Origin: Bryoerythrophyllum caledonicum
Taxonomy: Eukaryota > Streptophyta > Bryopsida > Pottiales > Pottiaceae
Length of the DNA stretch: 64,000 bases
Reading direction: 5' to 3'
Assembly (NCBI GenBank): GCA_963971425.1
Contig: OZ020522.1
Coordinates: forward strand, 436,501 to 500,500
Both the position numbers and the translations under genes were made by a program. Shown here piece by piece: positions 34,073 to 44,425 of the stretch (position 1 is its first letter; each line of letters opens with the position of its first letter). The notes below the pieces were generated by a model, which saw only the letters and a program-made list of their open reading frames with translations, did no database searches and was not told where the DNA came from.

Positions 34073-34379
34073 CTATTCCTGTGCATAAAAAAAATTCCTA
34101 TCTGTCACCTATGCCATCCTCTCTCTCCCAAAGTGGAAGCACTTCTAAGAAAACTCCAATATGTGAAATTTAGATTCCGAAAACTTATCGCTAGCTCCCA
34201 TGAACACGAAATGAAATAACACACCATAAATAGAATACCTAAGACGTTAGTTTCATCTTTGGTATACATTATCCATAAATCAACAACGCTTGCAATTTAG
34301 TAAAGAGATTTGAAAGGAAACTTCTGACATATGGAGTTGTTTTGAAACTGGGGTTGCAAGTCATTCAGGAGGAGATTGC

Positions 34380-35056
34380 ACATGAATTACATGTGTTGAT
34401 TAGAAAGTCAGGTGCCCTTCACCGCGTCCACGCCTATGACCGCGCCCCCACTAGACGCGGGCCCCACCAAAAGCCGCGACAGGTCACCAACCGTCCCCCA
34501 CGAAATTCACCCACCGCCAAAACAGCCCCAAGAGTAAGTAGCGCTAAAGTTACCGCCAGCGTTCGCAAAGGCCGCCGCAATTCAACTCATTCCCCCAAAG
34601 CGCCTGCCAAAAACAACCCCACCCTCTTTATGGCGACGCCCCTTGTGCAAAAGAGACGACCTGACCCACCGGTCACTTCAACCCACCTAGGCTGTAAAAG
34701 TGCACTTTGCGACAGGCGCCTGCGACGGTCGCCCCTACAATTGGCGTCCCCAGATGGATGAAGATCGGCGACCCCAGCCTGCAGTGGTGACGTCGACGTG
34801 GTGGCGGCGACTCCCTTGACTAGTACTGTCCCAATTGCGGGCGTCGCCGGACACTCGGATGCCGTGATTCCTCTGTGCGCTCACGCGACATGTATTTGGA
34901 GGACCACTGCTGTCGTTGTCTCTGAGAGCTCCTCGTTTCATCAGATTGCTGTGGAGGGCATTTCGTTGGCATCATCCGCCAAGTGATTGTTCGATCAGGT
35001 TTAGTGAGGATGAAGGTGGGGAATTTGTGGTGACGCGGTTTGGTGGCGACGCTGGG
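34380..35056 (+). promoter_or_regulatory. upstream region and leader of the DUF547 gene
   Basis: This GC-rich stretch precedes the first ATG of the DUF547 gene and is the part shared with the broken duplicate at 1880-9600. Sharing reflects duplication; it does not by itself prove regulatory function. I see no certain TATA box. Confidence 0.4.
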
Positions 35057-38000
35057 ATGGTAGAGATGATGTCAATGCGGGGTGTGGAGGTTGCTAGTGG
35101 GAGGGGTGATCAGTGCCGCAAGCCGTTGGTGACTCTGAAGGCGCTCGGGTATGTTGCGTGAATCTTCTGGGTCGTTTTCTTGGAGGATTTGTGTTGAGAA
35201 TTGGAGTTTTGGTGCAGGAGGGATGGGTTGGGCGATTTTCGTGAGAAGATTCGGTCTGAGTGGTTGAGTTTCCAATGCAGGCCAGGGAAGGAACTGATTG
35301 AGGCGCGCATGAGGCAGCGGAGTGGCGCGCCGTTGTCGAACGAGCTGCAGCTTGTGTCGACGTTCATGCAGGAGGCGCGGCCGCTGGAGGTTGGGGTTGA
35401 CGAAGTGGTGCTCCGGAAGCTGGTGAAGAGCACGACGTTTAAGAAGTTCGTGCGCCGCGTGGAGCTCGAGAATGAGGTCGCGGAGTTGCACCAGCAGCTC
35501 GAGCGCGAGGTCAAGCTGCACTTTTCGCTGGAGAGCGCTCTCTCGCAGACGGCCAGCGGGGAGCTTCCGGACTCTGTCATCCACGACCTCCCGAGCAATG
35601 TGAGCATTGAGTTTGAGTTCATTGTGTGCAGGTTTGTTGGAGGGATTGTTTCTCACGGCTCTTGCTCGGTTTGTGTAGGTTCAGAGGTTGCTCACCGACA
35701 TCGCGATGCTGGAGGTTGCGGTGCTGCGGCTTGAGACGCGGGCGTCCGCGTTGCAGTGGGACATCGCGCATGAGCGCACGAAGCGCGAGACGGTCGAGCA
35801 GAAGCTAAACGCTCCGATTCTGGCGAGACTGGCGCCCGTGTCGCCTCCGAGTTCGCCACCGTATCGCGCCCTCTCCTCGGTGAAAGCCAGCCCGAAATCT
35901 CCGAATCTTGCGACGCTGAAGGAGCTGCTGCACACGCCGGCATCGGAGCCCGAGCAGTTCGAGTTTCTCACGCCGCCGAAATCCCCGAAGCAGCAACCGA
36001 AGTCTCCGAAGTGCAAGTCCCCGCGACGGAGCCTGCGCTCGCTGTGGAGCGCGCTAGACGGCCAGGTGCAGTCTGCTTTCCCGACCGTCGCGAAGAAGAC
36101 GCTGGATCGGACGCCAAGTCCACGCCGGGGCGCACTCGAAGAAGCGACGACGTGTTTTCCGGTAGCCTCAGGAATTCTGACGTCGAACCTCTTTCTCTCG
36201 ACCTCTCTCTCTCCCTTCACTCCTGGTGAGCAGCCGCGCACCAATACGCCCGTCACGCCGGCGTGTCAACCTGAGGTTACCCCACGGAAATCCCTCAACC
36301 CGGCGAAATTCCTCATCTCCACGAAGCGCCTCGCATTCTGGAGCAACTTTTCGTCCTCCACGAATGAAATTCGCCCCTCCGCAACTGAGAACTCTTTCTC
36401 CTCCGCCACCGAAAACTCCTCCGTCGACGACGTCGAGTACCTCAACAATCGTGCCGCGAATCCGACTCCCGAAGAGCTCCTCTTTGTCCCCGAGTCCCTT
36501 GACTGCTCCTCCATCCTCGACGAGGATTTCCCTGACGATGTGAGGATGCGCAAGCTTCGGCGCAGCCGCGGGATTAAGCAGCGACCGGACCAGTCGCCGC
36601 TCTCTCCACTGGACAGCCCGCGGATGTCGACCTCGAGCTTCAGCTTCTCGAATCGGAGCGACTTCTCCTCAGAGCGGCTCCGGAAGTCGATGAATGAGTC
36701 GCCGCGCCCCTCGATCAAAGAATCTCCCCGGCCCTCGATCAAAGAATCCCCCCGCCCGTCGATGAAAGAATCCCCCCGACCGAGCGGCCTGGAGCGCGAC
36801 GACATGCACTACGTGCAGGAGCTCTGGACGCAGATGCCGTCGGACGCGAACACTGTCTCGGAGGAGATGGTGCGCTGCATGGCGGACATTTATTGCCATT
36901 TAGCCGAGCCGAGCTCGGAGGTGCACGGGGAGCTACAGAAGTGCCCGCTTTCCCCGTCGTCTCACCACGGCCGCCTCTCGACCTCCTCGTCTCTCTCCTC
37001 CGAGTCGTCGTCCATCCCGTCTGGTGCGCGCTCCCCGGAGATGATGGACCCGGGTCAGTACGGCGACGTGCTCGGGTGCGACTCCACTCCGGATCCTTAC
37101 AAGGCTATGGGGAAGCTCCCCTGGGCCAACATCGGCCCCTACAGCGACTGCTTCGAGGTGCCATGGCTGTCTGTCGGCAAGAACCAGCTCGAGTACGTCG
37201 CGCACAGTCTCGGCCGGTTCCGTCTGCTTGTGGAGCGCTTGGTGAAGGTCGACCCTGCGGCCATGTCGCACGAGCAGAAGCTCGCGTTCTGGGTCAACCT
37301 CTACAACGCACTCCTCATGCATGTAAGTGCACACGACCTCCAACTATTCTCACTCTCACAATCCCCATCTCTCGCACGAATTCTAACCCAAACTTGTATC
37401 CTTGCAGGCTTTCCTAGCGTACGGTATCCCAAGAAGTGACCTCAAGTTCTTCACACTCATGCAGAAGGCAGCGTACTGCGTCGGAGGACACTGGTTCAAT
37501 GCGGCCGCGATCGAGTGCAACCTTCTCAAGGCGAAGATCATGCTGCACCGGCCTCAATTCGTAAGTCCTGCCTCACTCAACATCTAGAAGTTCTGTTCTC
37601 AATCATCAGAGTCTTGGAGTAGCGGATGTTTAGGGGTTTCAAGTTCGGCCCGGGCAACATTGAGAGAGTTGCTTGCAGCTGTGGATGTTCGCTGACGTTT
37701 TTCTCTCCACAGGCGTTGATCATGGCGCTCCACAACAAGAAGCTGACTGAAGAGCAGGTTGTGTTCGGCATCGACAAGGTAGAGCCCAAGGTGAACTTCG
37801 CCTTGGCGTGCGGCGGCCACTCGTCGCCCATGGTGCGCATCTACACGCCCGAGCACATCCACGACGAGCTGGACAGCGCGTTCCAGGACTACCTGCGCGC
37901 GACGGTGGGCATGACGGTGAAGGGCCAAGTGCTCCTCCCCAAGCTGGTGTACAACTACGCTCGCGAGTTCGTGGAGGACGACTACGTGCTGGAGTGGGTG

Positions 38001-38186
38001 TGCCGATTCCTGCCCATCGTGCAGGTGACCCTCATCTACGAGTGCATCCAGAAGCGCTGTCGGAAGCAGCGCTTGTTCAGCTCCGGCTCGCCGTTCTCGG
38101 TGTGCCCCTACAGCTTCGCGTTCCGGTATCTGTTTCCCAAGGCGATGAGCGGGACGGATGCGATTGAGTCGCACTTCTGCACATGA
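35057..38186 (+). CDS. MIP1 leucine-zipper / DUF547 protein, five exons
   Basis: Exons 35057-35148, 35218-35599, 35679-37322, 37408-37560 and 37713-38186 join in frame through GT-AG introns of 69 to 152 bp to give about 914 residues ending in TGA. Residues about 100-195 form a coiled coil of the plant MIP1 leucine-zipper type (VELENEVAELHQQLERE, QRLLTDIAMLEVAVLRLE). The middle is long, Ser/Pro-rich and probably disordered, with four tandem KESPRPSI-like units near residues 496-528. The C-terminal DUF547 domain starts near residue 670 (KLAFWVNLYNALLMH, AYGIPRSDLKFF, VNFALACGGHSSP, FQDYLRATVG). DUF547 proteins have no settled biochemical role; MIP1 was named for a MADS-protein interaction. The start is the first ATG of the exon-1 frame. 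The exon-1 call is supported by phase and by frame conservation in the duplicate at 9.5 kb, but an earlier non-coding exon is possible. Confidence 0.9.
36690..36785 (+). repeat. four tandem 24-bp coding units in the DUF547 gene
   Basis: In-frame units encode NESPRPSI, KESPRPSI, KESPRPSM and KESPRPSG-like octapeptides. Length variation here would change the linker by eight residues per unit. Confidence 0.9.
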
Positions 38187-38834
38187 AGCCAGCTTCCTCC
38201 CTCGCGAATGTGGATATGATCGCCTCAGGTGCTTGTAGCCCCCAATTTTTGTAGACAGATGAGTTTGTACAGACGACATTGATGTCCATAAGTGATCACT
38301 GGCCACCGTTTCATCACATGTTCTGCTTCAACATTTCACTTGTTTCATTCATACATGTTTGATTGTCATGTTTCATGCCATTCTTAAGAAAGAACATTGC
38401 ACCAATTCTGAACTATTCAAATCATATTTGAAGGTAGAGTTTGAATACAAAAACGCAGTACAAACAATTTCAGAAGACTTCAACTAAATGAATTTATTTG
38501 CGCCATACTTTGACACAATCTCCTCTTCAGAACCTAGTGCTTCACCTTATCAAATAATAATCACAATGGACCCTATCGCACCAACCTGAAGACATTATGA
38601 GCCATTCCTTCACACAGAATCCTTACGCATGATACAAATGAAATTGTGAGAGCATTCAATTGTACTCAGACCTATAATATGAGCAATCTCTAAATTTATA
38701 GCATATCCCTTATATTGTAATACCAAGGAGGAGCACAACTACTACCACTTAGTTTAAACTTGGTCTTTATATGACATCATCTCCTTGTGAACATGTGATA
38801 GTGAATACTTTAGGTCCGAGCCGGTGATGATATA
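38187..38834. other. 3' flank of the DUF547 gene
   Basis: Presumed 3' untranslated region followed by AT-rich DNA; no clear polyadenylation signal and no other gene. Confidence 0.4.
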
Positions 38835-39035
38835 GAGCTCTATCCTGGCATCGCTCTCCTCAGTGCTTCGCGGTGGTCATGCACTTCTCGTAGTGTAACG
38901 AGACGATAGCCTGTAGGTAACGGTTCGTCGGTGGGGAACAAAGTGAAGATAATGCATGGCCCTGCGTCGAGCTCTTGCGTGGGATCCTGTGTGGCTACGT
39001 TGTGACCAGCATCATCGAGCCTGTCCTCCCTGCTT
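38835..39035 (-). CDS. possible last exon of an unrecognised gene
   Basis: After an acceptor-like GAAGCAG (near 39030), the minus strand has about 65 open codons to a TAG at 38836-38838. The protein reads LDDAGHNVATQDPTQELD, GPCIIFTLFPTDEPLPTGYR and LVTLREVHDHREALRRAMPG, with normal-looking composition in a region otherwise full of stops. No upstream exon was found on this strand and I do not recognise the family. It may be a remnant. Confidence 0.35.
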
Positions 39036-39045
39036 CAAAGCAAGG

Positions 39046-39610
39046 TAGACTTGTGAGAAAGTGCAACTTTTAAATTCTAGCCATTGCGACACGAGAATAC
39101 TGTGAAATCATCAGCACTTACTTTACTGTAGCCGAAGTGGCAATCGCGCCGTGAAACTTCACACAACCTTAAGTTAAGTGGCCAACTCCGCGTAGTGGTG
39201 GATTCAAAGCTCAAACCCAGAACATCACATCATCATGAACGGCACAGCGTACCCAAGTGATCATCATCATGGTTTTGTGCGACTCAAGATTGTGACAGAA
39301 TTCACAAAGTAATTGTGCTAAGGCTCGTGGTCAAATATCTCAGTGTGCAGGGACGAAGTCTATCCCGCATCGAAACCACTGCATCGAGAAATAGTTTTTA
39401 ATCCTTGAATCCACGTGGGTTCAGTGGACATTGTCTTCGACGACCTAGCTCTCCCTCCGCATCGTGCAACACTGCAGCCTCGCCTTGTCCTGAATCTGAT
39501 CTAAAGTCTTAGAAACAGACCTCATCTCCCATCGCGTATCTTCCAAACACGTTCCGCAATCCTACCATTTTCTGCACAGTACATTGTGAAGAGCTGGACT
39601 GATTGATCGT
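39046..39610. other. gene-free spacer
   Basis: Nothing recognised. Confidence 0.35.
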
Positions 39611-39770
39611 GTGGGTCACATTCTTTGTGCGCTATATTCCCTGGAGCAACGCCTCTTCATGGTGCTCGGACGCAGGAGCTTGGACATGGAGCCGGGGAGC
39701 TTTACCACGTGCATATTGCTTTTAGTGAAAGCCTGGGAACTCCTCTGCTCCACTTTTCTGATGCCCATCA
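39611..39770 (+). other. possible coding exon upstream of the kinase pseudogene
   Basis: A frame reads MCAIFPGATPLHGARTQELG, then HVHIAFSESLGTPLLHFSDA, and stops at a donor-like CAGGTGCGC near 39770. It looks like an exon but I do not recognise it. It may be the 5' part of the kinase relic that follows about 800 bp later. Confidence 0.3.
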
Positions 39771-40447
39771 GGTGCGCCGATCTCTTTCTTTCCAAATCTA
39801 CCTCCTATCAGGGTAACTTTGTAGTTTAATTTCCTTGTTTTTGGATTGCAAGGTTTCGCACCTGGGTGTTGTGGTTACAATCTTCTAATTGTATCTACCA
39901 AGTTCTTCGGACAGCTCCTCGTCTTGTGTTCGTTTCTAGTCCGGTTGTTATGTCGAACTTCGCATCTGCCTTTGCAAGTACTGTATATCTCAGGACTCAG
40001 CTTTCGCATACTGATTCTTGAGTGCCGTTTTGATTCAATATCTGTCCCTTGTAAGGTTGTTGCACATAACGGAGCTGGTCTCTCGTCCTGCAGATTTCAT
40101 TCGCCTTCTTAACTTGCTACGGTGTTCGAGCGGAATCCCCATCTCTGACACAGAAAACATAGTGATTTTTTCCCCGGTTAAATTTCGCAATTCTTTTACC
40201 AGATAAATGAGGCTGCTACACATACAAAGGAAAAATCAATAGGATTTCTAATGGAAGTTTAGCTTGAAAATCAATTCTCATGCTGGGAGTATGTTGAACG
40301 GTAAGGGCTGCGCGTATCACGTAGGTGTCAGAATGGTATTGAAGGGGATCACAGTGGTATCCCGAATGTATCTCAAGAATATCGGATGCTCTTAACTGCA
40401 TTTAGTGTTTCTAGTAGCTAATCTACCTTCTTCCAACCGTTTTTTTT

Positions 40448-40468
40448 GGGGGGGGGGGGGGGGGGGGG
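40448..40468 (+). repeat. G homopolymer, 21 bases
   Basis: An uninterrupted run of 21 G follows a T-run. Such a tract can form G-quadruplexes and is also a common place for sequence-length errors. Confidence 0.95.
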
Positions 40469-40549
40469 TTGCCAGACCTGACAATGCTCATTTTTCCATA
40501 CTTAACGCTTGTTTTACTGACCATTTTTTGGAAGTCTGTCTCGTTCACA

Positions 40550-41470
40550 TACATGGGGCGGACGCGTTATGTGTTGAAGGTGTACAAGGACCAGAGATCC
40601 CTACGGCTTTTGCTGAAGCAAGGAGTGCCAAAGGGGATGCTCGGGGAGCAACGCCTGAACTGTGGGTGGACACACGTGATGGAGGAATGGAGTTGCGCAC
40701 AGTCTACACTTCGGGGATACCTTCCACACAGTCGCGGATGCACCGACGTTGTAACGTATCTCATGCTGTGTTGTAAAAGAACGGATGGCTTGCCTTTCGA
40801 GTTGCACAGTATTCCGCTGATCTGCGAAAGTTCATCGATCGTCTCAAAATGAAAGACAACGAGTGCCCGCCTTTCACTGATGATGTTGCTACTCTTTGTA
40901 TGCTACAAATTGCTACGGGGATGCGAGATCTGCACAATGACGACATTGTGCACTGTGACCTCAAAAGCTTCCAATGTTGTCTTGATCTCTAATTCACTGC
41001 ATGGGATTGAGCCAGTAGGACAGTTACGTGAGTATCCATTGTATTGTTGGCTGGGGGATTTTGAGTGTTCAGTTGGATGTTTTGGGATGGGCTTCTGGAA
41101 TGCGCCAGAGATATTGCAATTTTGGAGGAATCAGGACATGATCATGAGGAAGAACAGGTGCTTGAGGACCAGGAGGACATGGATCCTGATGAAGATGATG
41201 TCAAGTTTCTCAAGGAAAGGGATCCCAACGAGAAGGGGCTCGAGGTATTCACCAAGTTATTCACCAAGAAATCTGATGTTTGTAGTCACGCGATGACTTG
41301 TTATGAGGTTTGAACAGGTCTTCTGCCTTTCGAACGTGAACAATATTATGGACAAGTCACGAAGCCATTTGATGTTTTCTTACAAGAGGCCGAAATTGCC
41401 AAGTGACATCAAGCCTTGGATGAAGGAGTTGCTGGAAAAGTGTTGGCATCATAACCCTCTTGAGAGGCGC
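40550..41470 (+). pseudogene. protein kinase pseudogene (plant TKL-like)
   Basis: Kinase motifs appear in order but in different frames with stops between them: GRTRYVLKVYKD (ATP-lysine region), ADLRKFIDRLKMKDNE, MLQIATGMRDLHNDDIVHC, DLKS (catalytic loop with HRD changed to HCD and the usual Asn missing), GDFECSVG with FWNAPEI (activation segment), FTKKSDVCSHAMTCYEV, GLLPFEREQY and PWMKELLEKCWHHNP. The order covers most of a kinase domain. In-frame stops TAA after CCLDL and TGA after TCYEV, at least three frame changes and the damaged catalytic loop make it a pseudogene. A Mutator-like MITE sits directly at its 3' end. Confidence 0.8.
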
Positions 41471-41745
41471 CTAGGGCGAATTGACCCCCTCGTTGGGAGT
41501 TATCCGAGGTGAGCCCTGTCTTGATTGCATGGGGTCATTTTTTTGGCCTTCTCATTTTGGGGGGTCTAGAGGTTTTTTTTGGATTTTTGGGGGACAAATA
41601 GGGGGCCCACGACAATCGTTTACCCAAGAGTATCCATCCTTGCTATGATTAGGGCCCCATCAAAAACAATATAGGGGCCAGGTTTGGTCCCACTACCTTG
41701 TGGCCACCTTGGGTAACTCCCAACAAGGGAGTCAATTTGCCCTGG
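41471..41745. mobile_element. Mutator-like MITE (family M, copy 5)
   Basis: Termini CTAGGGCGAATTGACCCCC and, inverted, CCCAGGGCAAATTGACTCC. The body carries the family text (GGGGCCAGGTTTGGTCCCAC). It lies in the kinase relic's 3' region. Target duplication is weak. Confidence 0.85.
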
Positions 41746-42425
41746 GCCTTAAGGGTGATAGTCGACTAAGGTGGTACAAATGAACTATCACAAACCGTTT
41801 TTTTCCATGTCACAACTGCTCTTTCGCGTCACATGCTCAACTGGCTTTTGATTTTAGATGTTGGTCTACAAAATGTGAGTCCTGACTTCCATGCTATCAC
41901 ACATATTGTAAATTTTCACCGAACCGGTTTACAGTTCAATGAGAAGAAGTATATTTGTAATTACTATATTATTGTCACAGTTTTAGAAATGGCTTCAAAT
42001 ATACTTCTTGTGGGAGGTCAGAAGTTCACAATTCTACAAAACTTTCAAATTACATGCACAACATGTTATTTTCGGTCATTCCAAATGAAAAATTATGATC
42101 TGAGATTTAAATTTGCTTGTAATAGCAAAAAATGGGTTGATTTTCAAAAATGCTTAAAATGGGGGTTAAATGTTGATTTTTGCTCCAAATTCTTATCGAA
42201 CCTTCTTTAGCATACAAAAATCTATCTTAGAATATAAAGTGTTTTCAAAAATACTTTTTTTTCATCATTTTCTTTAAAACCTAGTTTTCGGTGCCTTGAA
42301 AAAACACCTAAAAAATGGACAGTTGGCATTCAACAACAATTTAACAAAGGGCTTCAAAACAAACATACTGTAGAGTATATTATTTTTGCCCACTTTGTAT
42401 CCCCTTAGTGTACTTACACCCTTAA
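41746..42425. other. gene-free spacer
   Basis: A 125-codon open frame at 41833-42207 has no recognised motif and lies in AT-rich DNA; I do not call it a gene. Confidence 0.4.
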
Positions 42426-43387
42426 CCCCTATGTACAGTGACGGTTTTACACCAAAAACACTTCTAAATTGTTGGATTCTAGTGCAATGAACAAAGTAGG
42501 AAACCAAAACCTTGATTTCTAGTTCTGACCCTAGGATTTCAATTAAGACTTATTTAGTAATATACTCTTGAAATTTCATAAACTTTGAGCACACAAATTG
42601 ATAGATAATAGCGTTTGACTTTAGATAATAGTGTTTGAAGTCAAGCAAATGGTTCATCTTCTTCCCTGCATTCAGTAGATCAGCAAACTTTGACTTCACT
42701 TCGTGTCAAATTTTTGCACTACACAAGGTCTTAATCCATTACCATCTTGTTAAGCAAGATGTTAGTCCCTTATATCCCAATTTTCAAAGGTAGAGGACGA
42801 GTTAAGCATATTCAAAACAATTGTGCAAGGAGTGGAGGTTCGCAGTTTGCCAATTCACACTTTAATTTTTTGTGAAATTAATATGTTTTCGATTGATAAT
42901 CCAAATGGTCAATAAGAATGTTTACACCACATATTGTTGTGGAAAAAATAAAAAGTGAAAAATATAAAGATATCTAGGTTTTATGTGGAAAAGAAGGAGT
43001 TTTTTTGGTACCTTGTCCGACAATGAGTGACAATGTGTGAAAATGTTTGACTTGGGTTGGTGTGCTATTTTCCACTGAAGATAAGAATTTTTTGTGGACA
43101 ATATGAAGGGAAATAATATTACTTGCAAGTATTGAAAATCTCACATTCAATAGTGTCCTAGCAAAAGTTTTTGGAGGTGCCCGAGGTGCCCGCTCTCCCC
43201 ATTTGAAATTCAAATCCCTATAACTTTTTCACCAAATGTCGAATTTAGGAAAAAATTGTTTTCCCACTAAGGTCTTGGTAGTGCCTTTCTATAGTAAAAG
43301 TTTCAAAGAAGAATGTTGGAAATTGACACCATAGGAACTTGTCTGAGCTTTCAAAAAGCCCATTTTTGACACTTGGTCCTCTAGGGG
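42426..43387. mobile_element. TTAA-flanked element (family 1, copy e)
   Basis: TTAA at 42422-42425 and 43388-43391; ends CCCCTATGTACAG and, inverted, CCCCTAGAGGACCAA. It is 962 bp and aligns with the other family-1 copies. Confidence 0.82.
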
Positions 43388-43430
43388 TTAAGAGGCCTAC
43401 TTTTGAAGAAAGAGAGCCTCTTCCATTAGT

Positions 43431-43494
43431 CTGATACAACATCAATCTCGTTATACGGCTCTCTTTGTAGCGAAATTGATGTTGTATCAGATGC
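43431..43494. repeat. perfect short hairpin
   Basis: CTGATACAACATCAAT and ATTGATGTTGTATCAG are exact inverted copies separated by about 29 bp. It could be a small MITE or a hairpin RNA source; no further evidence. Confidence 0.7.
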
Positions 43495-43593
43495 TTCTGT
43501 AAAGGGAGGGAGCTGACTGTAGTGTATAGGAGTACAATAACAAGGAGGTATGTGATGGCCACATTTTCATTTGAAGTGGCAATGTGCTTATTA

Positions 43594-44185
43594 GGGGCGG
43601 TTTACACTACTGACCAAGAGCCGTGACCAAGGAAAATGGATTAATTCCATGGTCACACTTCATGGTCACATTTCCATGGTCACACTTCAGAGAAATGTAA
43701 TTTTTAAAGCCCTTGGGCCTCTCTCTAAGTATAAACCAAACTTGGATCGGGAGGAATGACCATGTACTAAAAAGTGGGCGTGCTGATTTTTTTAATGAAT
43801 GCCTATAAAGGGCAGTATTACCTAAAATAACAAAGAAAATAAAACAAGCCAAAAAGACAAAAGGGTGGCCGCCATTGTATCTACAGTAACGTTAGGCCCC
43901 TTCCACAAAAATATAAATAAAAATAAAACGGCATTTCAGGCCCATGGTACCCTCAATCAGCAATGAGAGAACCCTTTTTGCCTCTCTCACCGCAAAATCC
44001 GGGGGACCCTTCAACATTATCCACTAGGCCTATTTCTAGGCCTTTTGAGGACCTCAAATCTTTTGGACACTTTTTTTTTTTTCTCGTAGTGTAAACCCAA
44101 GTCATCCCGTGATGAGTTGATGGAGCCAATCACAGATTTTAGAGGTGCATGGGACGAGTTCTTGGTCCGTAGTGTAAACCGCCCC
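43594..44185. mobile_element. Harbinger-type MITE (TTA-flanked)
   Basis: TTA at 43591-43593 and 44186-44188 surrounds inverted ends GGGGCGGTTTACACTAC. The 592-bp body has internal CATGGTCACA repeats near 43650-43685 and no coding. The 3-bp TTA duplication fits PIF/Harbinger. Confidence 0.88.
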
Positions 44186-44425
44186 TTAGAGATTCTTGTT
44201 TAGGATGAATTTTGCAAAATTTCTAAAAAAAATTAAGGCTACTCATTCAAAGGAAAATCATGGGGCGATTATCTTACCCGTGGTCTTAACAGGAAAGACC
44301 ACGGGTATCATGTCGGTATCACATCAATATTGCAAGTGTATCACATCGGCATCCAAAGGGTATGGCTAGGTAACTTGGAATATTGCAAGGTCTAGGCTAC
44401 ATTAATCTACAATACCCTACCCTAA

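Noticed and set aside
35072..37343. Long minus-strand open frames opposite the DUF547 exons
   Set aside because: Shadows of GC-rich coding sequence; the plus-strand frame has domains and splice logic.
41833..42207. 125-codon open frame
   Set aside because: It is AT-rich, has no motif, lies between transposons and gives no sign of selection by eye.
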